Of a stretch of 64,000 nt of DNA, positions 25,667 to 33,928 are shown piece by piece (positions within the stretch are counted from its first letter, which is position 1; every line of letters starts with the position of its first letter). Origin of the DNA: Nostocoides_A vanveenii (GTDB lineage: Bacteria > Actinomycetota > Actinomycetes > Actinomycetales > Dermatophilaceae); assembly GCF_039531165.1 (NCBI RefSeq), contig NZ_BAAAPN010000057.1, positions 124,001 through 188,000 on the forward strand, given 5' to 3'. Both the position numbers and the translations under genes were made by a program. The notes beneath the pieces are model-generated. The model saw only the letters and a program-made list of their open reading frames with translations, did no database searches and had not been told where the DNA came from.

Positions 25667-26741
25667 ATGCGTCGTGCCCCCCAGTCCAGGTCCCTCGCCC
25701 GCCGCCCGCTGGGCGTGCTCGCCGGATCGTCCGCCCTTGCCCTGTTTGCCGTCACCGCCGCCCCGGCGGGTGCTGCCGGATCGTCGTATGTAGCGCTCGG
25801 CGACAGCTACTCCTCGGGCGTCGGCACCCGCACCTACATCAACGACGGGCACGTCCTGCGCCCGCTCGGTTTACGCCTACCCGAGCCTGATCGCCAGCGC
25901 AAAGGGCTACGCGCTCAACTTCCGCGCGTGCTCCGGGGCGACCGTGGCCGACGTCACGAACACGCAACTGTCCGCGCTGACGACGAGCACGGCATATGTC
26001 ACGATGTCGGTGGGCGGTAATGACGCCGGCTTCGCGGGCGTGCTGACCACGTGTGCGCAGCCGTCATGGATGAGCAACTGCATGGGCGCGATCGACAAGG
26101 CGCAGGCCTATATCAACAACACCCTGCCGACCTCCCTGTCCACGCTCTATGCCTCGATCCGAGCGCGCTCGCCGCAGGCCAAGGTGACGATCGTTGGCTA
26201 CCCGCGCATCTTCAACGGCGAGGACTGCAACGCCTTCACCTGGTTCTCGCCGACCGAGGAGGCGCGCCTGAACCAGACGGCCGACCTGCTCAACGCCAAG
26301 CTAGCGGCCGTGGCTGCAGCCAACGGCTTCAGTTTTGCCAATCCGTCGAATGTCTTTGTGGGACATGCGGTTTGCGATTCCGCGGAGTGGATCAACGGCC
26401 TGTCGAGCCCCATCTCGGAGTCCTATCACCCGAAGGTCGTCGGTCACTCCTCGGGCTACTTCCCCGTCGTCAGCCCGTCGGTGACCGGCTCGGTCCTGCG
26501 GGTCACGCCCGCTATCCGCGAGCGGGCCGCCGCTTCGGCTGCTCGCCTGGCCGCGCAGCAGCGTGCGTATGCCGCCGCCGATCGCACGATCGTCCCGGAA
26601 CGTTTCGTGGCTCCCGACCTGACCACCCCCGCGGCGCGCGCAGCCGCCGCGCGCGCCGGGGTCGACCTGTCCTCGAGGGCCTCGATCGACGCGGCCGATG
26701 CGCGTTACGCAGCGGCGCAGGCACGGCCCTACCGGGGCTGA
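25667..26741 (+). pseudogene. secreted SGNH-family lipase/esterase with one frameshift
   Basis: The gene starts at ATG 25667 after AAGGAGA with a signal peptide (ALALFAVTAAPAGA) and the block I motif GDSYSSGVG. The frame then breaks at GGG 25847-25849; removing one G restores the reading into FRACSGATVADV, block III SVGGNDAGF and the catalytic His region SYHPKVVGHSSGYF. The joined protein would be about 357 residues, secreted, with three Cys pairs like the Streptomyces GDSL lipases. The single homopolymer indel may be a sequencing error, in which case the gene is intact. Confidence 0.8.
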
Positions 26742-26816
26742 CGCCGCGCGCTGGTTGGCGGGCCGTCTCCGGTGCGAGTCGCCGGACGACGGCCCGGCAT
26801 GAGCGACGATGGACGT

Positions 26817-27260
26817 ATGCCGCCGCGTCGCCGTATCCCTGTCGACTCCGGACGCGCGGCGCTGGCCGCGTGGGCCGAAGCGACCGACCCTGCACGCCGG
26901 CCCGACCTCGTCGGTACAGGTGAGCTGGGCGCCATGGGGGGCGGTTCGGTAGGCCCGGGCGGCGCGGTTGGTCGCGAGGCGCTGGCGACCGCCGTGCGCT
27001 TTACGCTCGAGGAACTGGCGACCCGGCATCCCGGTCGAAGCGTCGAGGTGCGCGTACCTCCCTTCGGTGCGGTGCAGTGCCTTGAGGGGCCGGTCCATCG
27101 GCGTGGCACACCGCCCAACACCGTCGAGACCGACGCCGACACCTGGCTCCGTCTCGCGACGGGTCGCCTGACCTGGGAGGATGCCGAGGATCGAGGGGGA
27201 CTGCGCTGGAGCGGTATACGCGCGCGCATGGCCGACCTGTTGCCCCTGTGGACGCCCTGA
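26817..27260 (+). CDS. sterol-carrier-like family protein (SCP_3)
   Basis: A protein of about 147 residues. TAVRFTLEELATRHPGRSVE, RVPPFGAVQCLEGP, HRRGTPPNTVETDADTW and GRLTWEDA match the actinobacterial sterol carrier family found next to purine genes. It is cytoplasmic; the ligand is unknown. Two starts are possible: ATG 26799 and ATG 26817. The latter begins with PPRRRI, which fits the family N-terminus. It follows the SGNH gene after 75 bases. Confidence 0.8.
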   Translation: MPPRRRIPVDSGRAALAAWAEATDPARRPDLVGTGELGAMGGGSVGPGGAVGREALATAVRFTLEELATRHPGRSVEVRVPPFGAVQCLEGPVHRRGTPPNTVETDADTWLRLATGRLTWEDAEDRGGLRWSGIRARMADLLPLWTP

Positions 27261-27266
27261 CCCGCT

Positions 27267-27351
27267 CGACGGGGATTTGGTGTGCTCTGACACGTCAATA
27301 GGCCCATTCCCCGACGCGCTGAGGCCTGACGGCCCGGAGCCGATCGACGGG
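27267..27351 (-). repeat. 86-nt dispersed intergenic repeat, copy 2
   Basis: The opposite-strand relative of the element at 4108-4193, with the same CCCGTCGA ends and the identical 19-base core. It lies between the convergent SCP-like and ferredoxin genes and fills most of that gap. Confidence 0.75.
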
Positions 27352-27404
27352 CGTGGGAGCGGGGCCGGGTGGACAGGGCCGGGGTGGCCAGGTGTCCCAC
27401 GACC

Positions 27405-27635
27405 TCAGGGGCGTGCGTAGAGCGCCCGGGCGGGACAGAAGCGGATCGCGACGTCCGCGTCCGTGGTCGCGGGTTCCGGATCGGTGACGATGGGATACCC
27501 CCATTCGTCGAGCGCGATCGATGCCGGCAACAGTTGGGCGCACAGCCCATGGCCGGTGCAGGCGATGCGATCCACGGCGATCCGCGTCCGGCCGGCAGGG
27601 ACGGCCCGGGTGACGGGCTGGGTCTTCTCAGGCAT
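27405..27635 (-). CDS. small ferredoxin
   Basis: A 76-residue ferredoxin. Cys26, Cys32 and Cys67 lie in CTGHGLC and FCPAR, with His29 where a fourth ligand would sit in the 4Fe-4S type; this suggests a 3Fe-4S cluster like P450-associated actinobacterial ferredoxins. The start overlaps the NuoF-like stop by eight bases. It is the last gene of the ApbE operon and is likely to pass electrons to or from the NuoF-like subunit. Confidence 0.85.
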   Translation of the reverse strand: MPEKTQPVTRAVPAGRTRIAVDRIACTGHGLCAQLLPASIALDEWGYPIVTDPEPATTDADVAIRFCPARALYARP

Positions 27636-28728
27636 TGACGAGACTCCTTGTGGTCCGGGCTGGCGGGCAGGTGCCGCGTGCATGCTGATCGAGATGGCCC
27701 GCGAGGACCCGGGCGGCCGATGCGGCGAATCGGGCAATGCCGTCGGGGTAGCGGCAGGCGCCGCGATCCGGGAGCAGGGCGACGCGGGCAGCCAGTCGAC
27801 CAGCGGCGTCGACGGCGCGGCCGGATCGAGCCCCGGCGAGGTCGTGCCAGTCCGCCGCCAGCGCCGGCAAGCCGAACATGCACGGGCCGCACTGACCGGC
27901 CGACTCACCCGCGGCATACGTCAACATGTGGTCGACGAAGGCGACGGGACACTCGGCGGGGTCGAGGGCCCACACGACGCCGGAGCCGATCGAGCCGCCG
28001 TAGGACGCGAGATCGGTGCTGCTCCAGAGCAGCCGGGCGGCCTCCGGTGCCGTGATCAGCACACCGGCGAGCCCGCCGACCCACACGAGTTCGGCGTCGA
28101 GAAGGCCACCAGCCGCACCGAAGAGATCGTCCAGCCGCGCCCCGGCGGCCGTCTCGATCACATGCGGCGCGGCGACGGCACCGGTGAGGGTGACCAGGCG
28201 CGGCCCGGGTTCGAGCGCGGTGCCCTGCCGGCGGAACCAGCCCGGGCCGTGCTCGGCGATCTGGGCGATGCGCCATACCGTCTCGGCGTTGAGCACCACC
28301 GTCGGCGGGATGCGTCGGCCCCGCGCATCGCGCCCACCGGCGACAAAGGGAGCGCGCTTGGTCATCGGGCGTGCGAGGCCACCGTTGGCGAGCGAGATGA
28401 GTGCGCTCTCCTCCGAGGAGACATACCTGGCCGGCACCTCCAGAACGTCGACTCCGGCTGCGGCCAAGAGTGCAGCTGCGCGTGAACCCCGATGCGCCGC
28501 AACGCGAATCGGATGGTCGCCGGCGACCAGGCGCGCGCCCCGGAGCAGACCGTCGAGCTGGTTCTCGACCACCCAGGCATCCTTGGTCGCGCCGATCTCG
28601 CCGTCGCAGGCATTGACGATCAGCGTTGCTCCGTGTTCAGCGGCCGCCCGCACCTTGATCGCCGTGCGGAACGCCGCACCGCCGCGGCCGGTCAGGCCGG
28701 CCTGGTCGAGCAAATCGATGAGAGTCAT
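27628..28728 (-). CDS. NuoF/RnfC-like flavoprotein subunit
   Basis: A 366-residue protein related to the 51-kDa NADH-binding subunit of complex I. It has the FMN-site motif LTGRGGAAF near the start, ESALISLANG, a SLBB-like middle part and the iron-sulfur motif AGQCGPCMFG at about residue 279, with one more Cys near residue 334. It would oxidise NAD(P)H, or reduce NAD(P)+, through FMN and a 4Fe-4S cluster. ATG 28728 has GGGGAG upstream; the GTG two codons earlier is possible. It overlaps both neighbours, so it is in one operon with them. Confidence 0.8.
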   Translation of the reverse strand: MTLIDLLDQAGLTGRGGAAFRTAIKVRAAAEHGATLIVNACDGEIGATKDAWVVENQLDGLLRGARLVAGDHPIRVAAHRGSRAAALLAAAGVDVLEVPARYVSSEESALISLANGGLARPMTKRAPFVAGGRDARGRRIPPTVVLNAETVWRIAQIAEHGPGWFRRQGTALEPGPRLVTLTGAVAAPHVIETAAGARLDDLFGAAGGLLDAELVWVGGLAGVLITAPEAARLLWSSTDLASYGGSIGSGVVWALDPAECPVAFVDHMLTYAAGESAGQCGPCMFGLPALAADWHDLAGARSGRAVDAAGRLAARVALLPDRGACRYPDGIARFAASAARVLAGHLDQHARGTCPPARTTRSLVNA

Positions 28729-29288
28729 GACCACTCCCCGGCGAGGGCGACGCGGCGACGGTCACGATCGGCATACGTCGTCGTGGTCCGCCACGCGAGG
28801 GCGGCTGCGCCGGCCGCGCCGCACGCGATGGTGATGCCGCTCAGGATGGGTTGGGCGGACGTGCCCAGGGCGATGCCGTGGGCGAGAGCGAGTGGCCACA
28901 TGGCGTAGGACAGCCAATGGATCGACCGCCAGGCGCGCTCGGGGATTCGGTGGCGCAGCAGCGAGGTCACCATGACCGCGGCCAGGATGTCGACCGCGAG
29001 AGTGCCGAGGCCGACCCACACGCGGGCATACGCCGAGGTGAAAGGGATCAGGAAAGAGACCCAGTCGATCGAGACGTAGGTCTCGGCGATCGCGGTGGTG
29101 ATGTGCCCGATGAGGAAGGTCACCATCCCGAGGGAGAGCCAGCGATGCATCGCCATGACGATCGTGGCGCGCTCGCCGGTCGGCAGGCGCCGGCCGGAGG
29201 TGACGACGCCGAGGACCAGGACGGTGGTCAGCAGCACGATGCTCGCGATGCCGGTCGCGCGCGAGAGGTACCAGAGCAGCTCGTTCAC
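28725..29288 (-). CDS. ferric-reductase-like transmembrane protein
   Basis: A 187-residue membrane protein with about five hydrophobic helices. Paired histidines His48/His62 and His124/His137 lie on two helices at the spacing used for two b-type hemes in the FRD/MsrQ family. It has no flavin or NAD domain of its own, so it relies on partners. Its GTG start overlaps the ApbE stop and its stop overlaps the NuoF-like start, indicating coupled expression. It probably moves electrons across the membrane. Confidence 0.82.
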   Translation of the reverse strand: MNELLWYLSRATGIASIVLLTTVLVLGVVTSGRRLPTGERATIVMAMHRWLSLGMVTFLIGHITTAIAETYVSIDWVSFLIPFTSAYARVWVGLGTLAVDILAAVMVTSLLRHRIPERAWRSIHWLSYAMWPLALAHGIALGTSAQPILSGITIACGAAGAAALAWRTTTTYADRDRRRVALAGEWS

Positions 29289-30340
29289 GCCCTCGCCTCC
29301 AGCGTCCAGCCCGGGGTGGTCACGACCGCGCCGTCGAGGGTGTCCAGGCGAGCCGGTATGCCGTTCTTCGCCAGCCAGGCGGGCGCCTCGCCGTCGAGGA
29401 TGATCGCCGCGGTCGATGCCGCGTTGGCCTCCAGTGCGCTCACGGCCGCGCAGGTGACTTGAGCCCACCGGGTCTGCGCGCTGCGTCCGGTGCGCGGGTC
29501 GAGGATGTGATGACGATCCGGCTGCGCGGCGTCGGCCGTCGCCCAGGTGCGCTTCTGGGTCGAGGAGGTGGCGAAGGCCTGACCGGTGCCGCTGACGACC
29601 TGGAGGATCCGGCCGTCGGCCGACTCGACGCCGATGTCCCATCCGCCAACGGGCAGCTCGCCGCTGCTGGCGATGTCCCCGCCGAGATTGACGAGGAAGC
29701 CGCCGGGCAGCGCGGCAGCGAGGAGATCCGCGATGCGATCGGCGGCCGCCGCCTTGGCGCTGGCCCCGAGGTCGATCAGGGTGCCCTGCGGGGCCACAAC
29801 TCGTCGAGATAGCGGATCGAACTGGATCGCCCGCCACCCCGGAATCGAACCCGGGTGATCAGGTAGGTCGGGTCGTAGGGCTGGTGGTGCGTGGATGACC
29901 AGGTCCGCTGAGCGGGTCGGGCGCGCACGCCGGGCGCGGACGACGTCGAGGTCGACGTCATAGCCGGCCTGCACCAGGGCCGCACCGATCGTGGCGTCGA
30001 CCAGGCCACCGGTCAACCGAGCGGCGTGCAGGCCCCGGTCCAGGTAGTGCGCGAAGGTGGCCGAGACATAGGCCCAGGCGGGGCCGTTCTGTGCGCGGCG
30101 GGCGAGGGCGCTGACCTCCGAGTCGGGCCGGAACCGCGAGACGGCGGCGTCGAGTTCGGCGAGATGCTCCCGAGCGATCGCCAGGGCAGGGCCGAGGGTC
30201 TCGGGCCGGGTCGTCAAGACGCGGTTGCTCGTGCCGATGGCTGCGAAACTCGCCGACCTGGGCGCAGCGGGCGCGGGTGCGTCCGGGTGGTGCGTGGGGA
30301 GCGGCACTGCGGTCGGTGCCGCGAGGGTCGAGAGGGTCAT
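29285..30340 (-). CDS. apbE: FAD:protein FMN transferase
   Basis: A 351-residue ApbE-family protein. LDAAVSRFRPDSEVSALA, GLVDATIGAALVQAGYD, DLGASAKAAAADRI, FLVNLGGDIASSG and the late HHILDPRTG are family signatures. ApbE attaches FMN from FAD to a Thr of a partner protein, usually outside the membrane. The N-terminal 40 residues are Pro/Ala-rich and lack a clear lipobox. The gene is second in the operon, ten bases after the Ser/Thr-rich gene. A visible acceptor domain is missing in this operon. Confidence 0.9.
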   Translation of the reverse strand: MTLSTLAAPTAVPLPTHHPDAPAPAAPRSASFAAIGTSNRVLTTRPETLGPALAIAREHLAELDAAVSRFRPDSEVSALARRAQNGPAWAYVSATFAHYLDRGLHAARLTGGLVDATIGAALVQAGYDVDLDVVRARRARPTRSADLVIHAPPALRPDLPDHPGSIPGWRAIQFDPLSRRVVAPQGTLIDLGASAKAAAADRIADLLAAALPGGFLVNLGGDIASSGELPVGGWDIGVESADGRILQVVSGTGQAFATSSTQKRTWATADAAQPDRHHILDPRTGRSAQTRWAQVTCAAVSALEANAASTAAIILDGEAPAWLAKNGIPARLDTLDGAVVTTPGWTLEARA

Positions 30341-30350
30341 GGCTCGGCGC

Positions 30351-30614
30351 TCACGAACCGGCAGTGGTGGTCTGTGCGTTGCCAGTGGACGACTGGACCG
30401 ACGTCGTGCTGCCGAAGTCCGAGGAGGACGTCGAGCGCGACGAGGTGGTATCGGCCGAGGAGTTCGAGCCGGACGTCGTCACTGCCACGGTGCTCGCCGA
30501 GGTCGAGCCGGCATCGGCGAGATGCACAGTGATGGCTCCGCTCGCCAATGCGGCGGCAACAACACCGGCGACAGTGAAGCGGCGGGCCTTGTCGAGGGCA
30601 GGAATGCGGGTCAT
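30351..30614 (-). CDS. secreted or anchored Ser/Thr-rich small protein
   Basis: An 87-residue protein with a basic start, one hydrophobic helix (FTVAGVVAAALASGAITVHL) and then an almost purely Ser/Thr/Gly/Asn tail. AAGGAG precedes the ATG. It resembles the N-terminal anchor and linker of actinobacterial FMN-binding proteins that are ApbE substrates, but the FMN-binding domain is absent. It is either a truncated acceptor or a separate accessory protein. First gene of the operon. Confidence 0.6.
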   Translation of the reverse strand: MTRIPALDKARRFTVAGVVAAALASGAITVHLADAGSTSASTVAVTTSGSNSSADTTSSRSTSSSDFGSTTSVQSSTGNAQTTTAGS

Positions 30615-30637
30615 GGTGGCGGACTCCTTGCTGGTGC

Positions 30638-30659
30638 CGGATCGGCCTTTGCTGATCCG
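30638..30659. promoter_or_regulatory. hairpin or operator upstream of the ApbE operon
   Basis: CGGATC and GATCCG form a perfect 6-bp dyad with a 10-base loop, 24 bases upstream of the first gene of the electron-transfer operon. It may be an operator or a leader hairpin. Confidence 0.35.
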
Positions 30660-30758
30660 TTCTGACCACCACGGTCGCGCCGCGTGCTGTGCGCCCGCTG
30701 TGCGCCGGCAAGCGAGGGCGTTTGGAGTTGCTGGAAGTTCGCCGAGGGGCGCCCGAAG

Positions 30759-31751
30759 CTATTCGCCCGGGTAACGAACCCCGGTGAGAGCTCGCACCCG
30801 GTCCAGGGTGCGCATGATCGCGAGCGTGGTGTCCATGGGCAGCACGGGGGACTCGGTCAAGCCGGCCACCAGGCAGCGAGCCACCTCGGCGGCTTCGTAG
30901 CGCAAGCCGAAATGCGCGCTGCCCAGGTCGTATGCCCAGGTCCCGAGTGGCTCGCCGGCCGTGGACAGCAACCGAACCGTATTGGGGTGGTAGAAGTCGC
31001 CGTCGATCTCGATGCGTGCCTGGTCGCCGGCGATGATGGCGGTGGTCGGCGTTTTGGCGGCCATCGTCGCGTTCAGCACGGCCTGCGCGCCGCTGCGGGA
31101 GGTCGCGACAATGCTGGTGGTCGCGTCGACACCCTGCGGCGTAAGCGTGCCGGCCGCGACGAGATCGGCTGGCTCGCCGAGCACCATCTCAGCGAAGGAG
31201 ACCAGGTAGATCCCCAGATCGAGCAGGGCGCCGCCGGCCAACGCCGGGTCGGCCAGGCGTTGCGGCCCGCCCGGCCACAGCAGTTGCCCGTGATCGGCGA
31301 AGACGGTGTGGACCCGGCCCAGATGTCCATCGCCGACCAGTTGCCGCACGACGTCGTAGTGCGGCAGGAAGCGCGACCACATCGCTTCCATGCAGAAGAG
31401 CCCGTGCTCGCGGGCGGTGCCGATGACGTCCGCTGCCTCGGCGGCATTTCGGGTGAAGGCCTTCTCGACCAGGATCGGCTTGCCGGCCTGCAGGGCAAGG
31501 AGCGCGTGTTCGCGATGCTCCGAGTGCGGCGACGCGACGTAGACGACGTCGACGTTCGCGGCGACCAGCTCGGCATACGAGCCGTATGCCGTGGCCACCT
31601 CATGCTCGGCAGCAAAGGCGCGCGCCCGGTCGAGGTCGCGGCTGCCCACCGCCGCGACGGTGGATGAGGTGCCGGTGCGAACGGCATACGCGAAGGCGCT
31701 GGCGATCATTCCCGAGCCGAGGATCCCCCACCGGATCGGTGGCGCGGTCAT
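30759..31751 (-). CDS. Gfo/Idh/MocA-family oxidoreductase
   Basis: A 330-residue NAD(P)-dependent dehydrogenase. The Rossmann motif GILGSGMIA is at the N-terminus, and the family motif GKPILVEKAF supplies the Lys near the active site. It resembles dihydrodiol/glucose-fructose-type oxidoreductases acting on sugars or inositols. The ATG at 31751 starts MTAPPIRWGILG, the expected beginning. It has no operon partner; the substrate is unknown. Confidence 0.85.
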   Translation of the reverse strand: MTAPPIRWGILGSGMIASAFAYAVRTGTSSTVAAVGSRDLDRARAFAAEHEVATAYGSYAELVAANVDVVYVASPHSEHREHALLALQAGKPILVEKAFTRNAAEAADVIGTAREHGLFCMEAMWSRFLPHYDVVRQLVGDGHLGRVHTVFADHGQLLWPGGPQRLADPALAGGALLDLGIYLVSFAEMVLGEPADLVAAGTLTPQGVDATTSIVATSRSGAQAVLNATMAAKTPTTAIIAGDQARIEIDGDFYHPNTVRLLSTAGEPLGTWAYDLGSAHFGLRYEAAEVARCLVAGLTESPVLPMDTTLAIMRTLDRVRALTGVRYPGE

Positions 31752-31858
31752 CGGGTCGGGCACGCGGCTGACGGGCAAGGACACGAGGTGCTCCCGAGGA
31801 TCGAGGTCGGTGCCGACCGGCGCCGGGATGTCGATCCCCGGCGCCGGCGGGCGAGGGA

Positions 31859-33385
31859 CTACTTGTGACCGTGCTGGATGGCGGCCTGCCGCTTGGCGTT
31901 CTGCAGGATCGTGTCGGCCGACCTGGCCGTCCCGGTCTCGCGAGTAGCCAGGAAGCCGTTGGCCGCCGTGTGCGCCGGGGCGGTGCGCACGGTGAGCCAG
32001 TTCTTGAAGAAGGTGTCGAGATCGCGGCCGGAGACCCGCTTGGCCAGCGAGGTGAACTCGGCGATCGAGCCGTTCTTGCCCTTCTTGCTGCTGGTCCACG
32101 CCTGGAGGATCTTGGTCATCGTGGCGTCACCCACGAGATTGCGCAGCGCGGCCAAGGTCATGCCGCCGCGCATGTAGACCGCCCAGGAGAACTCGTTGTG
32201 CGCGCCGGGATTGGAGATCGGGAGCTTCCAGAAGTCTGGGTCGCCGGCGAGGCCGGTGTAGTACTGCTCGAGCAATTGGTTGGTCGTGCCTTCGCCGTGT
32301 TTGTCCGACCACAGGAACTCGGCATAGGTCGCGAAGCCCTCGTTGAGCCAGATGTCGCGCCAGTTGTAGACGCTCACCGAGTCGCCGAACCACTGGTGGG
32401 CGTTCTCGTGGACGATCACGTAAATATTGCTGCCGTTGCCCCAGAAGTCGGGGGTATAGACGGGGCGTTGCTGGGTCTCCAAAGCGAAGCCGAAGCTTTG
32501 GTTGGCGATGACCCCGCCGACCTGCTTGAACGCATAGGGACCGAACTGCGCGGCCTCCCAGTTGATGACCTCCGGAGTGCGCAACACGTCGGTCTTGGCA
32601 CGCGTGACCGCCGCGTCATTGCGCGTGGTCGTGATCGCGGAGGTGAAGGGCCGCGCATTCTGGGTGCCGGTGAGCACGTCGAACTGGCCGACGGCCATAT
32701 AGACGAGGTAGGTGGCCGTGGGCTGCGGCGACTTCCAGGTCCAGGTGTCCGTGGTGGTGCCACTCGTCTTGCCCACGAAGTCGCCGGCGCCGATGGCCTC
32801 TAGGCCCTTGGGGACGGTGAACTTCATGTCGAAGGTCGCCTTGTCGCGCGGGTGGTCATTGCTCGGGAACCACCAGGCGGCAATCTCGGGCTCGCCGAGG
32901 GCGATCGCCTCGCTGCCACTGCCGATCCAGGGGTTGATGCCGCCGTAGCTGATCTTGCTGGGGATGCCGGTGTAGGTGACCTTGACGACGATGGTCGCGC
33001 CGTTCTTAATCGGCAGCGAGGGCTTGACGACAAGCTCGTGCGGGTCGGGCTTGGCGAACTCAGCGGGCTTGCCGTTGACGGTGACGGTCTTGGCGGTGAG
33101 CATCAGGTCCAGGTTGAAGGAGCTGAGATCCTGGGTGGCCTTGGCCGTGATGATCGCCGTGCCGGTGATTCGCCCGGTTGTTGGGACATAGTCGACGAAC
33201 AGGTTGTAATTGCTCACGTCGTACCCCCCATTGCCGTATGCCGGGTAGTACGGGTCACCGATGCCGCCGGCACCGGGGCCGGGGGCCGCGAATGCCAGTG
33301 GCGCGGCGAGCGCGGTAGCCGCCGCTGCGGCGATGCCCGTCGTAGCGGCGCGACGGGCGCGTCGGCGTCGAGTGCTCGTGGTCAT
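31859..33385 (-). CDS. secreted M1-family metallopeptidase
   Basis: A 508-residue exported peptidase. The N-terminus has many Arg residues, a hydrophobic segment and an AFAAPG-like cleavage site. The zinc site HENAHQWFGD (about residue 325) and downstream NEGFATYAE are the HEXXH...E signature of M1 enzymes. The GAMEN exopeptidase loop appears altered to FALETQQRP, as in secreted Streptomyces M1 homologues. AGGGAGGA lies before the ATG. It is divergent from a small membrane-protein gene. Confidence 0.9.
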   Translation of the reverse strand: MTTSTRRRRARRAATTGIAAAAATALAAPLAFAAPGPGAGGIGDPYYPAYGNGGYDVSNYNLFVDYVPTTGRITGTAIITAKATQDLSSFNLDLMLTAKTVTVNGKPAEFAKPDPHELVVKPSLPIKNGATIVVKVTYTGIPSKISYGGINPWIGSGSEAIALGEPEIAAWWFPSNDHPRDKATFDMKFTVPKGLEAIGAGDFVGKTSGTTTDTWTWKSPQPTATYLVYMAVGQFDVLTGTQNARPFTSAITTTRNDAAVTRAKTDVLRTPEVINWEAAQFGPYAFKQVGGVIANQSFGFALETQQRPVYTPDFWGNGSNIYVIVHENAHQWFGDSVSVYNWRDIWLNEGFATYAEFLWSDKHGEGTTNQLLEQYYTGLAGDPDFWKLPISNPGAHNEFSWAVYMRGGMTLAALRNLVGDATMTKILQAWTSSKKGKNGSIAEFTSLAKRVSGRDLDTFFKNWLTVRTAPAHTAANGFLATRETGTARSADTILQNAKRQAAIQHGHK

Positions 33386-33498
33386 TGAGAACTTCCTCCC
33401 TGGTCGTCATTGAGACAACGGCAACACTAAGCTGTCGCACTGACAACCGCCCATGGACGGCGGCCGCATGGCCGGCTGCCGACGAAAGGCCGCCGAGG

Positions 33499-33720
33499 AT
33501 GAGCATCCGCTTTCGCCAGTACGGCGAGCCGCGTCCCCTCGCCTTCATCGCGACGGGGGCCGTGCTCGGCATCGTCGTGGGGGTGCTCATCTACCTGCTC
33601 AACCCCGACAACGGCGATTACAGTGCGCGGACCGCGTTCGGCTATCTGGCCGTGTTCTGCGGGCTGCTCGGGGGTCTGCTCGGCGGGGTCGTTGCCTCGG
33701 TGTTGTCCTACCGGCGCTAG
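33499..33720 (+). CDS. small two-helix membrane protein
   Basis: A 73-residue protein with two hydrophobic segments (FIATGAVLGIVVGVLIYLL and AVFCGLLGGLLGGVVASVL) and short basic ends. The ATG at 33499 follows a purine-rich site; a longer open frame upstream overlaps the divergent promoter. I recognise it only as a commonly annotated small actinobacterial membrane protein. The TAG stop is also the first three bases of dispersed repeat A. Confidence 0.65.
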   Translation: MSIRFRQYGEPRPLAFIATGAVLGIVVGVLIYLLNPDNGDYSARTAFGYLAVFCGLLGGLLGGVVASVLSYRR

Positions 33721-33765
33721 GACACCCCACGAAGTTTGCCCACGCAGATCGTCGGCGAAGGGGTG
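33718..33765 (+). repeat. TAG-associated repeat A, copy 1
   Basis: TAGGACACCCCACGAAGTTT followed by GCCCACGCAGATCGT. The same succession begins at the stop codons at 44704 (minus strand) and 52677. CACCCC near the start can pair with GGGGTG at its end. Confidence 0.6.
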
Positions 33766-33928
33766 CCAGGGGCGAGAGCCGGGATGCGGCATACCGGGCG
33801 GTCCGAGGTGGCGGTCGGCAACGGCATACGGGCGTGGCGTACGTGACGTGCCCATCGCCGGGGGTTGTCGGTGCCAGAGCCTTAGATTAGGCACGCGACA
33901 TCTCCCAGCACCGTCGATCGGAGCAGTA

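Noticed and set aside
29831..29857. On the minus strand the sequence resembles a tRNA T-arm (GGTTCGATTCC flanked by GC pairs)
   Set aside because: It lies inside the apbE coding frame (PGSIPGWRAIQ), and no anticodon or D arm is found upstream at tRNA spacing.
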